Shown here piece after piece: positions 44,944 through 54,565 of a DNA stretch of 64,000 nt (its first letter is position 1; the number at the start of each line of letters is the position of its first letter). Made by a program: the position numbers and the translations under genes. The notes under the pieces are model-generated. The model saw nothing but the letters and a program-made list of their open reading frames with translations. It did not search any database and had not been told where the DNA came from. The stretch spans positions 3,720,001 to 3,784,000 of the forward strand of contig AP025252.1 of assembly GCA_016865505.2 (NCBI GenBank), given 5' to 3'. The DNA comes from Bryobacterales bacterium F-183 (GTDB lineage: Bacteria; Acidobacteriota; Terriglobia; Bryobacterales; Bryobacteraceae).

Positions 44944-45756
44944 ATGCTATTCGTAGTTGCTACTCCCATCGGCAATTTGGAGGACATTACGTACAGGGCC
45001 GTGCGTATTTTGCGCGAAGCCAACGTAATTGCCTGCGAAGACACCCGGCAGACGCGGAAATTGCTGGATCATTACGGCATCACGACGCCGGCGGTGAGCT
45101 ACCACGAACACAACGAGGAGCATCGTACGGCGGAGTTGTTGCGGCGTTTGACGGCTGGGGAAACGGTGGCGCTGGTGAGCGACGCCGGTACGCCGCTGAT
45201 TTCGGACCCCGGCTTCCATCTGGTGCGCGAGGCCCGTGCGGCGGGGATCGCGGTGGTCCCGCTGCCTGGGGCTTCCGCGTCGATTAGTGCGTTGAGCGCC
45301 AGCGGATTGCCGACGGATTCGTTCCGGTTCGGCGGATTTTTGCCGCAGAAGAAGTCGCAACGGGTGGAGGCGCTGCGGGAGTTGGCGGGCGATCCTTCGA
45401 CGCTGATCTTCTATGAGGCGCCGCACCGGATTTTGGATACGCTTGAGGACGTTGAGGCAGCGATGCCGGGGCGTCCGGTGGTGGTGGCGCGCGAGGTGAC
45501 CAAGCTGCACGAGGAGTTTCTTACTGGGACTGCCGCAGAGATTCGGGCGGCCTTGGCCGGGCGCGATGCGGTTCGCGGCGAGATCACGCTGCTGATCGGC
45601 AAGGGCGAGGATCGCGTAGAGGTGGACGAGCGTCCGATTGCCGAAGCGGTGGCGGAGTTGGAACGCGCCGGGGTGCCAAGGATGGACGCGATCAAGCAGG
45701 TGGCACGCGATCGAGGGTTGGGCAAGCGTGATGTGTACCGCGAACTCAGCCGATAA
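44944..45756 (+). CDS. rsmI: 16S rRNA (cytidine1402-2'-O)-methyltransferase
   Basis: This is 270 residues from ATG 44944 (MLFVVATPIGNLEDITYRAVRIL); the longer frame from 44914 overlaps the divergent gene. Tetrapyrrole-methylase fold with ACEDTRQTRKLLDHYGI, ALVSDAGTPLISDPG and the SAM-site PLPGASA segments, all diagnostic for RsmI. The short C-terminal domain ends in KRDVYRELSR. It methylates C1402 of 16S rRNA in the ribosomal P site. Confidence 0.96.
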   Translation: MLFVVATPIGNLEDITYRAVRILREANVIACEDTRQTRKLLDHYGITTPAVSYHEHNEEHRTAELLRRLTAGETVALVSDAGTPLISDPGFHLVREARAAGIAVVPLPGASASISALSASGLPTDSFRFGGFLPQKKSQRVEALRELAGDPSTLIFYEAPHRILDTLEDVEAAMPGRPVVVAREVTKLHEEFLTGTAAEIRAALAGRDAVRGEITLLIGKGEDRVEVDERPIAEAVAELERAGVPRMDAIKQVARDRGLGKRDVYRELSR

Positions 45757-45767
45757 TAAAGAAGTAC

Positions 45768-46259
45768 ATGCCATTTTGTTCGAATTGCGGCAACGACGTC
45801 CGGGATAAGTTCTGTGCGCGGTGCGGGGCTGCGAATCCTTTGTATTCCGGGGCTGGAGCCGCACCGCCTCCGCCGCCGCCACCTATGGGTACTGCCGCGG
45901 CTGGGGAACTGCCGGAAAATCTGGCATGCGCGCTGGCGTACGCATTTGGGCCGCTGTCGGCCGTACTGCTGCTGGTGCTGGAGCCGTACAGTGTGAACAT
46001 GCGGATACGGTTCCATGCGATGCAGAGCCTGTTTGTGAGCGGCGCGATCTTTGTCGCGTGGTTCGCTTTGCTGCTGATTTCGGCCATTTTGCTGATTATT
46101 CCGCTTGCTGGGGCGATTTTGGGCAGCCTCGTGCTGGCCATCTTTGGGCTTGCTGTACTGGCGCTGTGGGTGAAGCTGATGTTTAGCGCCTATCAGGGCA
46201 AGATGTGGAAGGTACCGTTTCTGGGTGAGCTTGCGGAAAAGCAGGCGTACTCGAAGTAG
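45768..46259 (+). CDS. Zinc-ribbon membrane protein (DUF4870-like), copy B
   Basis: This 163-residue protein has a zinc ribbon, CSNCGNDVRDKFCARCGA, a linker with a seven-proline run, then three to four membrane helices with IRFHAMQSLF, the counterpart of RFHAFQGLYLF in the protein at 38794-39270. It lies 11 bases after rsmI and may be co-transcribed. Function is unknown. Confidence 0.78.
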   Translation: MPFCSNCGNDVRDKFCARCGAANPLYSGAGAAPPPPPPPMGTAAAGELPENLACALAYAFGPLSAVLLLVLEPYSVNMRIRFHAMQSLFVSGAIFVAWFALLLISAILLIIPLAGAILGSLVLAIFGLAVLALWVKLMFSAYQGKMWKVPFLGELAEKQAYSK

Positions 46260-46288
46260 CTTCGGCACGCGTCCAAAGGTTTTTCGCC

Positions 46289-47332
46289 TTGTCTCTCAAA
46301 AGCTATTCCTCTCAATTCGCCGGTTTGCTCATGGTCGCGGGCACGTGCTTTGGCCAAGCGGCGCAGATCATTCCGCAACGCCCGCAGGCCGGGGTCATCG
46401 AGTTTTACGGCGTCAAGAAGACTCCGATCGATAAACTGCGCAAAGCATTGGGGTTCGCCGAAGGCGGCTACATCCCGTCGAGCCGCGGCGAGACCGAGAT
46501 GCGCCTGCGTACCGTACCCGGCGTGGTGAATGCGCAGGTACAGGCGATTTGTTGCGACGAAGGCAAAGCCATCGTGTACGTGGGCATCGAAGAGCGCGGC
46601 GCGGGGCGGTTTGACTATCGCACCGAACCGGAAGGCGATGTGAATGTACCGGAGCCGGTGGAGCAGGCGTACATGGCGTTTATTGGCGCTGTGAACGATG
46701 CGGCTCGCGAAGGTGTGACGGCTGAGGATCTCACCAACGGGCATTCGCTCATGGCGTACGTGCCGGCTCGCGAAAAGCAGCTACAGTTTGTCGACTTGGC
46801 CGAGGAACACAACCTGCAACTGCGCAAGGTGATCCACGAATCGGGCGACCCTTCGCAGCGGGCCATGGCTGTGTATGTGTTGGGCTATGCCAAGGTCAAG
46901 GCGCGCGTTGTGGACGAGATGTTCTACGCGCTCAAGGACGTGGACGATACGGTGCGCAGCAATGCTATTCGCGCGCTGGGCGCGATCAGCGTGCTGGCCA
47001 AGTTGGACCCCGAGTCCGACATCAAGGTTCCGGCGACGTGGTTTATTGAGATGCTGAACTCACTGGCGTGGAGTGACCGTACGCAGGCGGCGCGGTTCCT
47101 GGTGAACCTGAGCGAATCACGCGATAAGCGCATACTCGACCAGATGCGCGACCGTGCATACGATGCGCTGGTGGAGATGGCCAAATGGAAGCAGGCCGAG
47201 CATTCGCTGCCGGCCTATATTCTGATTGGAAGGATTGCGGGGATTCCCGAAGAGGACCTGCAACAGGCTTGGTCGACGGGCGATCGCGACCTGATGATTC
47301 AGCGCGCGATCGCCCCGTTCAAGAAAAAATAA
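46289..47332 (+). CDS. Exported HEAT-repeat protein
   Basis: This 347-residue protein starts at TTG 46289 with signal peptide FAGLLMVAGTCFGQ. A POTRA-like segment may lie at about 35-110 (GVIEFYGVKKTPIDKLRKALGF, then RLRTVPGVVNAQVQAICCDEG). HEAT-type helices follow (RAMAVYVLGYAKVKARV, RSNAIRALGAISVLAKL). A different HEAT protein is at 28679-29797. It is probably periplasmic; its partner is unknown. Its end is 4 bases from the convergent kinase gene. Confidence 0.72.
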   Translation: MSLKSYSSQFAGLLMVAGTCFGQAAQIIPQRPQAGVIEFYGVKKTPIDKLRKALGFAEGGYIPSSRGETEMRLRTVPGVVNAQVQAICCDEGKAIVYVGIEERGAGRFDYRTEPEGDVNVPEPVEQAYMAFIGAVNDAAREGVTAEDLTNGHSLMAYVPAREKQLQFVDLAEEHNLQLRKVIHESGDPSQRAMAVYVLGYAKVKARVVDEMFYALKDVDDTVRSNAIRALGAISVLAKLDPESDIKVPATWFIEMLNSLAWSDRTQAARFLVNLSESRDKRILDQMRDRAYDALVEMAKWKQAEHSLPAYILIGRIAGIPEEDLQQAWSTGDRDLMIQRAIAPFKKK

Positions 47333-47336
47333 ACCG

Positions 47337-48269
47337 CTAGTCTTCGGCCTCACGCTCTTCGGCTTCTTTGTCTTCGCCGGGCGTGTAGTACGTGTGATAG
47401 TAGGTGTACTTCGAGTACAGCTCACCGCGGCGTGCGCCGTTCACCACAATGCCGACCACGTTGTCATGCGATAGCGATTGCATGGCGCGGGTGATCGAGT
47501 CGATGGTGGTGTGGCCGATGCGGACCACGAGCAGCGTACCGTCGCTGATGGTGGACAGCAGGTTTGCGTCGGCCGCAAACAGCAGGGGCGGGGAATCGAG
47601 GACAACCCAATTGAACAAGGTGGGCAGATCCTGCAGCAACTGTGCGACCTCGCGGAGGTTCAGCAGTTCGAGCGGGTTCACCACGGATTCGCCAGCGGGC
47701 ATCACGACCAGGTTCGTACCCTGCACCTTGCGCATCGCCTCATGCAGCGGAACCTTGCCCAACAGATAGTCCGTTAGGCCGGGGCTGCGTTCAACATTGA
47801 ACATGTTGTGGACGATGGGACGGCGGAAATCGAAGTCGGCAAGCAGGGTCATGCTGCCGGCTAACTGGGACTGTGCGATGGCGAAGTTCGCTGCGGCGAA
47901 GCTCTTGCCCTCGGCAGGCGACGGGCTGGTGACCACCAGGGTGTGAAGGCCCTGCTGGTTCTGCATGTGATTGAGGCGCGTACGCAGGGTACGGAACTCT
48001 TCGGACGGCGCGTCGTGCGTGCGGGACGGGTCGATCAACAGCGAATCGGCCAGCGGGTGAAAAGGGATTTCGACGACCTTTTCCAGCAGTCCCTTGAGCG
48101 CGGGACGCTGTTCCACCATGGTGGTGGTGCCAGTGGGAATCGCGGTGCCAGCACTGCGCATCGCCGCGGAGTTACCGCCAGCGGGCGGCCCTGTGGGTGG
48201 CATGTACCCCGTGCCGGGGGCGCCTGACGTTTGTCCGGCGCGGCGAAGCGCGTCATGAACTCGGCTCAT
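47337..48269 (-). CDS. BY-kinase-type tyrosine autokinase of polysaccharide export (CpsD/Wzc-C)
   Basis: This 310-residue P-loop protein has Walker A VTSPSPAEGKSF (114-123), Walker A' LLADFDFRRP (about 142-151) and Walker B-type VLDSPPLLF. The C-terminus has a tyrosine cluster (YSKYTYYHTYYTPGED), the usual autophosphorylation tail, followed by an acidic end. It regulates the Wzz-like co-polymerase encoded upstream. It is the last gene of the wza-wzz-kinase unit. Confidence 0.9.
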   Translation of the reverse strand: MSRVHDALRRAGQTSGAPGTGYMPPTGPPAGGNSAAMRSAGTAIPTGTTTMVEQRPALKGLLEKVVEIPFHPLADSLLIDPSRTHDAPSEEFRTLRTRLNHMQNQQGLHTLVVTSPSPAEGKSFAAANFAIAQSQLAGSMTLLADFDFRRPIVHNMFNVERSPGLTDYLLGKVPLHEAMRKVQGTNLVVMPAGESVVNPLELLNLREVAQLLQDLPTLFNWVVLDSPPLLFAADANLLSTISDGTLLVVRIGHTTIDSITRAMQSLSHDNVVGIVVNGARRGELYSKYTYYHTYYTPGEDKEAEEREAED

Positions 48270-48296
48270 TTGTGTATTCCTGGGCTCTTTTCTTCT

Positions 48297-49949
48297 TTAT
48301 GCGCGTTTGGCGTAATAGTAGATCACAGACGCAGCCATCATGGCCACACCGATGATGACGGCGACGGTCCAGCCGAGCCAGGCGATACGGCGGCGGCGGC
48401 GGACGACAAGGTCGTTCTCAAGCAGCGGGATGCTGCCCAGGATCGGCATCTTGGTGTAGGCGCGAACGTCCTTGAGGTTCTTGAGGGACGTGTCCTTCAT
48501 CTCGCGCGCACCGGCCACCACGAGGCCCACAAACAGGCCCAGAGCAGCGCCAAAGCCAATGATGACGGGGCGCTTGGGTTCCGACGGGGTCTGCGGGAGC
48601 AGCGCGGCGTCGAGCTGTTCGAGCGTTTCGCCGAGCTTGCGGGTTTCGATGTCCTCACCGTTGCGCATGCGGTCATAACGGAGGTTCGCTTCCTGGAAGC
48701 GCTCCTTGGCGATGTCGCGTTCGCGGATCAGTTCGGCGTACTCGCGTTCGCTGAGCGGGATGCCCTGAACGCGGCTGGTGAGCATGGCGATCTGCTGGTC
48801 GAGTTCCTTGGCTTCGCGTGAGAAGTTGTCGGCCTCAATCTGCTTGGCGGCGATCTGGGACTGCAGGCGCTTGATGTTGCCGTCGTGTTCCTGGGCCATG
48901 CGCTGGGCCACGGGATCGATGACTTTGCGTACGGTGCCGGATTGGGCGCTCTTGGCGGTCTCTTCCTTGAAGAGAGCCTCGCGCTCCTTCTTGACGGTGG
49001 CAAGGCGCTGGCGTACGGCCACCATGTCCGGGTGCTTTTCGGTCACCTGCTCGCGGAGGGCGCTGATGCCGTCTTCGAGCTTGCGGATCTCACGGTCGTA
49101 CTCGGCGATGCGCTCGTTTTTCTGGCGCTCCGGTTCGGCCACCTCTTTGTATTCGTTGATGGCGCGGCGGCGTTCCTGCTCGACGCTCAGGTTGGTTTCG
49201 AGCATCATCTTGTCCTGCGCGGAACGGGACATGGAGTTGTTGATGAGGCTCAAACGGGTCTGCAGGCTGCTCATCTGCTGCATCACCGAGTTTTCCTGAT
49301 CGGGCAGGCGTCCCTGGTGTGCGGCGCGGAACTGCGCGAGTTTGGTTTCGGCGAGTTCGAGTTCCTTTTGCGCCTGCTCCTTGCGATCTTCGAACATCCG
49401 AAGACCCTGCATGACGCTGCCGGTCTTTTCCTTGGTGTTCTCGTTCATGAAACGGGACACCAGGTCGGCCACGACCTTTTGCGCCTTGAAGCGATCCTCA
49501 TACGAGAACCGGATGGTAAAGGCGGACACGGTGGAACGGCCCTGATTCGTCATCGTTTGCGCCGGCGTGATGACGATCTTCTTCTTCATGTTCTCGATGA
49601 TGTCTTCAATCGGGATGCGGCCCATGTCCTTGGGATAGAGGCCGTGCGTTTGAATGATCGTCGTCAACGTGACGCGGCTCAGAATGGTGGACGCCATCGA
49701 ATTGATGCGGTCACTCAACTGAGACGTGATGGGGGATACGGCAAGCGAAGGATCAAGGGTGGGCGAAACGATGCGCAAAGAGGCCTGCGATTCGTAGGTG
49801 TCGGGCCACAAATAGGAGCCCACAACGGTGAGCACAAGCATCCCAAACAGGGGGCCAATGATCCAGCCTTTGTGGCGGCGCAACAGGTCGACGTAATCTT
49901 CCAAATCGAGCGGGCGGCGCGCAACGCCGTATGATTCCTGTGCTTGCAT
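48297..49949 (-). CDS. Wzz/GNVR-type polysaccharide co-polymerase
   Basis: This 550-residue protein has membrane helices near residues 33-50 and 515-540 flanking a long periplasmic region. That region is predicted coiled coil (about 170-400, many heptads such as KLEDGISALREQVTEKHPDM) and ends in the GNVR-like segment SEREYAELIRERDIAKERFQEANLRYD. It controls chain length and links the inner-membrane synthase to the outer-membrane pore. It lacks a fused kinase, which is the separate next gene. An AAGGAG ribosome site precedes the start. Confidence 0.88.
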   Translation of the reverse strand: MQAQESYGVARRPLDLEDYVDLLRRHKGWIIGPLFGMLVLTVVGSYLWPDTYESQASLRIVSPTLDPSLAVSPITSQLSDRINSMASTILSRVTLTTIIQTHGLYPKDMGRIPIEDIIENMKKKIVITPAQTMTNQGRSTVSAFTIRFSYEDRFKAQKVVADLVSRFMNENTKEKTGSVMQGLRMFEDRKEQAQKELELAETKLAQFRAAHQGRLPDQENSVMQQMSSLQTRLSLINNSMSRSAQDKMMLETNLSVEQERRRAINEYKEVAEPERQKNERIAEYDREIRKLEDGISALREQVTEKHPDMVAVRQRLATVKKEREALFKEETAKSAQSGTVRKVIDPVAQRMAQEHDGNIKRLQSQIAAKQIEADNFSREAKELDQQIAMLTSRVQGIPLSEREYAELIRERDIAKERFQEANLRYDRMRNGEDIETRKLGETLEQLDAALLPQTPSEPKRPVIIGFGAALGLFVGLVVAGAREMKDTSLKNLKDVRAYTKMPILGSIPLLENDLVVRRRRRIAWLGWTVAVIIGVAMMAASVIYYYAKRA

Positions 49950-49967
49950 GTTTTGTTTTACAACTCC

Positions 49968-50636
49968 TTAGGGGACGATGATGTGGTCGCCGTTTTCGAC
50001 AAAGATGTTCTGTTCCATGTTCTTGCCCTTCACCACTTCGTCCCAGTTGAACTTGAAGGTCTGGTTGCCGCGTAGAATACGGATCTTCTTCTTGTTAGCG
50101 AAGTCGCGGAAACCGCCGGCTTTGCTGAGCGCTTCGAGAACACGAACACGTGCGATGAGCGGATATTCGCCGCCCTTGAGCACTTCGCCATCGATGAAGT
50201 ACTTCTTGCTGCGGACTTCGAGCACTTGTACGAAGACTTCAGGATTCCGCACATAATCGCCGATCGCCTCGGCATATTTCTTGCTGAATGCGTCGGGGGT
50301 GAGCCCGCCGATCTGCATTTCGCCCACGAGCGGCACAGAGATCTTGCCGTCGGGACGTACCGCCATGTTGAAGCTGAACTCCGGATGACGCCACGTCTGA
50401 ATGGAGATGACATCTTCGCCACCAATGAGATACGCGGTGGGGTCGACGGCGAGGCCGACGCCGGAGGTCGCGGGTTTGGCGGGGTTGGCGTTGTCGCCTT
50501 CCGGACGGGCCGGTTTGGACTCTTCCGTCTTGACGGGCGGCGGCAACTTTTGGGCAAAAGCGGCTTGGGATGCGCAGAACAGGGGCGCAACCATCAGGGC
50601 GGCACAAAGCCAGCGTCGCAAATTATGCAGTTTCAT
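49968..50636 (-). CDS. Polysaccharide export outer-membrane protein (Wza-like)
   Basis: This is 222 residues from ATG 50636, with a signal peptide cleaved after AAFA (about residue 28); a longer frame to 50741 lacks a signal. The Poly_export domain (about 65-150, IGGEDVISIQTWRHPEFS and VRPDGKISVPLVGEMQIGGLT) is followed by one SLBB domain (YFIDGEVLKGGEYPL). It is first of the export operon. A TAAAAT hexamer at 50676-50671 could be its -10 element, without a clear -35. Confidence 0.9.
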   Translation of the reverse strand: MKLHNLRRWLCAALMVAPLFCASQAAFAQKLPPPVKTEESKPARPEGDNANPAKPATSGVGLAVDPTAYLIGGEDVISIQTWRHPEFSFNMAVRPDGKISVPLVGEMQIGGLTPDAFSKKYAEAIGDYVRNPEVFVQVLEVRSKKYFIDGEVLKGGEYPLIARVRVLEALSKAGGFRDFANKKKIRILRGNQTFKFNWDEVVKGKNMEQNIFVENGDHIIVP

Positions 50637-50771
50637 TTTCGGTCGGACTCCGGCCTCTCGGATGAACCTAATTTTAGCAAAGTCACTGTTCGTTAAAATC
50701 CACAAGGCTGTCGGATCGACGCGTGCTACTATCTCGATCAAAACGCCTTAAGACGATCATGTAAACCAACC

Positions 50772-50805
50772 GCCAGTACCAAGCTTTGCATTCTAAAGTA
50801 CTGGC
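50772..50805. promoter_or_regulatory. Inverted repeat in the divergent wza/EVE intergenic region
   Basis: GCCAGTAC and GTACTGGC, perfect 8-base arms, are separated by 18 bases and end just before the GGAGGAAAGG ribosome site of the EVE gene. It could be an operator or 5' hairpin; no regulator is assigned. Confidence 0.35.
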
Positions 50806-50830
50806 ATGGAGGAAAGGACGCATCCAAACC

Positions 50831-51232
50831 ATGAAGTGGTTTCTTGCGAAGTCAGAACCGGACGTGTATTCGATCGACCGGCTGGAAAAAGAAGGACAAA
50901 CGCTGTGGGACGGCGTGACCAACGCGCAGGCCGTACGGGCGATTCTGTCGATGGCGAAGGGCGATCGTATCTTCTTTTATCATTCGGGCGGCGTTTCGGC
51001 GATTGTCGGCGTGGCGGAAGTGGTGACGGACGGGCGTCCGGACCCGAAGAATGCGAAGTCCGCAGTGGCGGACGTGAAGTTTGTGTCCAAGATCGACCCG
51101 CCGGTGACGTTGAAGGAAATCAAAGAGTCCCACCTGTTTGACGACTGGGCGCTGGTACGCCAGAGCCGTCTATCCACGATGGAAGCGCCCGAGGCGTTTG
51201 TGAAGTGGGTCAAGAAGCATCGCAGTATGTAG
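50831..51232 (+). CDS. EVE domain protein
   Basis: This 133-residue single-domain protein begins MKWFLAKSEPDVYSIDRLEKEGQTLWDGVTNAQAV, with the GDRIFFYHSGG and VGVAEVV segments of the EVE/PUA-like fold (human THYN1 relatives). EVE domains bind modified bases such as 5-methylcytosine in DNA or modified RNA. The start ATG follows AGGAAAGGA. It overlaps gluQ by 28 bases, which hints at an RNA-related role but does not prove one. Confidence 0.9.
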   Translation: MKWFLAKSEPDVYSIDRLEKEGQTLWDGVTNAQAVRAILSMAKGDRIFFYHSGGVSAIVGVAEVVTDGRPDPKNAKSAVADVKFVSKIDPPVTLKEIKESHLFDDWALVRQSRLSTMEAPEAFVKWVKKHRSM

Positions 51233-51966
51233 GCCGGTTCGCGCCGTCGCCCACGGGTCCTTTGCATTTTGGGTCGTTGGTGGCTGCGGTGGCCAGTTAC
51301 GAGGACGCGCGAGAGCACGGCGGTCGCTGGTTGGTGCGGATTGAGGATGTTGACGAAGGCCGCACGGTGCCGGGTGCTGCAGACGCAATTCTGAAGTGTC
51401 TGGCGGCGTACGGTATGACGTCCGATGCGCCGGTGGTATACCAAACGCAACGCAAACATCTGTATCAGGCAGCGCTGGAGGCTCTGGGTACACATGCGTT
51501 CGGATGCGCCTGTACGCGAAGTTCGCCGGGGCCGTGCCGCTGTGGCATCGATGGACTGCCGGAAGGTACGGTGGCGAGGTCCTGGAAGGTACGCGCGGAC
51601 GGGGTGCGGATCTCGTTTACCGATCGCATCCACGGTGAGATCGAAGAGACCCTGAGTGACTTTGTCGTACGGCGTGCCGATGGGTACTTTGCCTATCAAT
51701 TGGCTGTGGTGGTGGACGATGCGGATCAAGGCGTGACAGATGTCGTGCGCGGCGAGGATCTGCTGGATTCCACGGGCCGCCAGATTTATCTGCAGCAACT
51801 GCTGGGTTACCGGACGCCACGGTACATGCACATCCCGGTGGTACGGAATGAGAGTGGCGACAAGCTGAGCAAGCAGACGCACGCGCCGGCCGTCGACCCC
51901 AATGGCGACCCGGCTACCTTGGCTGCGGTGCACGATTTTCTCCGGCGGCATGGCCGGTTATCCTGA
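51205..51966 (+). CDS. gluQ: Glutamyl-Q tRNA(Asp) synthetase
   Basis: This 253-residue protein lacks the anticodon-binding domain of GluRS. It activates glutamate and attaches it to queuosine in tRNA(Asp). It has VGRFAPSPTGPLHFGSLVAAVASY (HxGS class I motif), the zinc site CACTRSSPGPCRCG and KLSKQ in place of KMSKS. The only workable start is GTG 51205, inside the EVE gene. The presence of queA at 30966 means queuosine can be made in this organism. Confidence 0.93.
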   Translation: MGQEASQYVGRFAPSPTGPLHFGSLVAAVASYEDAREHGGRWLVRIEDVDEGRTVPGAADAILKCLAAYGMTSDAPVVYQTQRKHLYQAALEALGTHAFGCACTRSSPGPCRCGIDGLPEGTVARSWKVRADGVRISFTDRIHGEIEETLSDFVVRRADGYFAYQLAVVVDDADQGVTDVVRGEDLLDSTGRQIYLQQLLGYRTPRYMHIPVVRNESGDKLSKQTHAPAVDPNGDPATLAAVHDFLRRHGRLS

Positions 51967-51973
51967 AGCGGAA

Positions 51974-54565
51974 ATGTCCTTTCTCAAAGGCAAGCTTCTG
52001 TGGCTGCTGGGCGGCGTTGTATTGCTGGGCGTTGGGGGCATGTTTGCCTTGCCGTACCTAGTGGACGTCAACCGGTACCGCCCGCTGATTCAGGATCAGA
52101 TCAAAACCAAGCTGGGGCGCGATGTGGTGCTGGGTCCGATGGACCTGCAGGTGTTTCCGCTCACCGTCCGCGTGCGCGACTTTTCAATCGCTGAAGATGC
52201 GAAGTTTGCGACGGGCAAGCCGTTCGCTTCCGCCAAAGAGCTGCGGGTACATCTGGGCTTGTTCGCGTTGCTGTCGGGCAACGTGGAGGTCTCGTCGCTG
52301 CTGCTGGAATCGCCGAAGGTGGAGTTGGTGCGCAACAAGGCCGGCGTATGGAACTTTGCGAGCCTGGGCAGCGGGTCGTCGGGTGGCGACTCTGCGGGAC
52401 CCACCATCGCGCGCCTGGCGATTGCCGATGGCACGGTGGGGTACTTGGATGAGATGGAGCCCAAGCCCGTGCGCACGCAGTACGACCATCTGGACATTAC
52501 GTTGACGGATTATGCGCCGGGCAAGAAGTACGGCCTGGAGGCGACGGTACATTTGCCGGGTAAGGACGATCCTGTGATCCAGTGGTCCGGCAGCGGGCAG
52601 GACAAGTCGTTGAGCGGCAAGCTGAGCTTTGAGCGGGTGACTCTTGCGTCGCTTCGGCAGTTTACGGCGGCTTCCGCTTTGGACGACATGGACGGCGCGC
52701 TCACGGGGGCGCTGAATATTGCGTACGGCAACGCTGCTTCGGCCAAGGGCACGGTGGAGGTCGCGAATCTGCGGGTACGCAAGAGCCAGTTGGACTTTCC
52801 GTTGAAGCTGGAAGTGGACGCGGCGCATGACACCGCTCGCAAGCGTACCGAGGTCCAGAAGCTGGACATCCACATTGGCGGCACCAAGCTTGCCGTAACC
52901 GGGACGATCGAGAACGAGATCGCCAAATTGAAGGTGGCGACGCGGCAGAGTCCGATAGCCGAACTACTGAAGCTTGCTGCGACCTTTGGGGGCGGTCTCG
53001 ATCCGGGCATGCAAGCGAAGGGGTCGCTCAGTGCGGACGTTACGGTGGAGGGTCCGGTATCGAAGCCTGCGTACAACGGCGCGGTAGATATTTCGGACTT
53101 GGAGATCCGCAATAAGGGATGGGCGGAACCGGTTCGCGCGGCGGCCGTAAAGCTGACGTTGTCGCCTGCTGAGATCCGGTCCACGCCGTTTCAGATTGAG
53201 GCGGCGGGCGCGAAGCTGCAGGGCAACTTTACGCTCACTGCGTACACGGGCGAGAATCCCCAAATCGCGGCGGCCATTCGTGCAGCGGATGCGCGCGTGG
53301 AGGGGTTGCTGCATGTCGCACAGGCGTTTGGTGCGGCTGCGCCTGATGTTACGGGTACGGGCTTGATCGATCTGGATGTGTCGCTGACGGGTCCGGCCAA
53401 GCAGCCTCGTTATGCGGGCAAGGCACGGATGGAGAAGGCGAGCATCAACCTGCCGGGTATCACCAAACCTGTGGCGGTGCCGCAACTCGATGCGCGATTT
53501 GCCGAACAGGGCGTTTGGATCGACCATCTGTCGGCGAACCTCGCAGGTACGAGCCTTGCGGGCAAGATGAGCATCCAGAACTTTGACGCGCCGAATGTAC
53601 AGTTCACGCTGTCGATGGACAAGGTGGATACGACGGAGATGCAGAAGCTGTTCGCGCCTTCGTCGTCGAACGCGCAGGCCAGCAAGCCGGGGGCGTTTGC
53701 CAAGGCGAACGGCAACGGTACCTTGGCGATCGGGTCGCTGTTGCTGAATGGCATTGCGTTGACGCAGGTGGCGTCCAAGTGCACCATCGACAACGGCATG
53801 CTGGTGCTGGATCCGGTGACCGCAGGACTGTACGGCGGCGCGATTCAGGGTCGTATTACGGCGGACCTGCGTACGGCTGTGCCTCAGGTGACGTTGCAGG
53901 CCAAGCTCGCGAGCGTGGACGCGAATTCACTCGTGTCTGCAGTGACTCCGCTGAAGCAGACGGTGTTCGGCAAGTTCAATGCCGATACGTCCCTGCGGTT
54001 GAATGCCGATGGTGCGGATACGGCAAAGTCGCTGAACGGCACCATGGGGCTGCAATTGAGCGACGGCAAGATTGCGGGGGTCAACTACCTGAATGAAGTG
54101 GCCAAGTTTGCCAAGTTCTTCGGGTACAACGGCACGCAGGGCAAGATGACGGACTTCGTGAAATTGGGCGGGACGTTGAAGTTCCAAAACGGCGTGGCGC
54201 AGACCGATGACCTGGATATGCAGATCAACGGCGCGCGCATTACGGGTGCGGGTACGGTGAACCTGGTGTCCCAAATGCTGGACCTGCGGTTGGGTACGAC
54301 TTTGGACAAGGCGCTGAGTGATTCGGTGGGCGGGTCCAAGATCGGCGGGTTTATGACCACCGCGTTGACGAACGAAAAAGGACAGTTGTTGATTCCTGCT
54401 TTATTGAAGGGTCCTTTTGCGAATCCGAGTGTACAGCCGGATGCGGAGCAGTTCGCCAAGTTGAAGCTGAAGGGTTTTGCCAATCCGGCGAATCTTGGGA
54501 ATACCAAAGAGACCGTGCAGGGCGTTATCGATCTGTTCCGGAAGAAAAAGCCCGAGAAGCAATAG
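51974..54565 (+). CDS. AsmA-family protein
   Basis: This is 863 residues from ATG 51974 (MSFLKGKLLWLLGGVVLLGVGG); starts at 51950 and 51902 add non-conserved residues inside gluQ. One N-terminal membrane anchor is followed by the AsmA start YLVDVNRYRPLIQDQIKTKLGRDVVLG and a long repetitive beta region ending in an AsmA_2-type domain (LNGTMGLQLSDGKIAGVNYLNEVAKFAKFFG). Relatives bridge the periplasm and move phospholipids to the outer membrane. Its last 41 bases overlap the convergent MFS gene. Confidence 0.88.
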   Translation: MSFLKGKLLWLLGGVVLLGVGGMFALPYLVDVNRYRPLIQDQIKTKLGRDVVLGPMDLQVFPLTVRVRDFSIAEDAKFATGKPFASAKELRVHLGLFALLSGNVEVSSLLLESPKVELVRNKAGVWNFASLGSGSSGGDSAGPTIARLAIADGTVGYLDEMEPKPVRTQYDHLDITLTDYAPGKKYGLEATVHLPGKDDPVIQWSGSGQDKSLSGKLSFERVTLASLRQFTAASALDDMDGALTGALNIAYGNAASAKGTVEVANLRVRKSQLDFPLKLEVDAAHDTARKRTEVQKLDIHIGGTKLAVTGTIENEIAKLKVATRQSPIAELLKLAATFGGGLDPGMQAKGSLSADVTVEGPVSKPAYNGAVDISDLEIRNKGWAEPVRAAAVKLTLSPAEIRSTPFQIEAAGAKLQGNFTLTAYTGENPQIAAAIRAADARVEGLLHVAQAFGAAAPDVTGTGLIDLDVSLTGPAKQPRYAGKARMEKASINLPGITKPVAVPQLDARFAEQGVWIDHLSANLAGTSLAGKMSIQNFDAPNVQFTLSMDKVDTTEMQKLFAPSSSNAQASKPGAFAKANGNGTLAIGSLLLNGIALTQVASKCTIDNGMLVLDPVTAGLYGGAIQGRITADLRTAVPQVTLQAKLASVDANSLVSAVTPLKQTVFGKFNADTSLRLNADGADTAKSLNGTMGLQLSDGKIAGVNYLNEVAKFAKFFGYNGTQGKMTDFVKLGGTLKFQNGVAQTDDLDMQINGARITGAGTVNLVSQMLDLRLGTTLDKALSDSVGGSKIGGFMTTALTNEKGQLLIPALLKGPFANPSVQPDAEQFAKLKLKGFANPANLGNTKETVQGVIDLFRKKKPEKQ

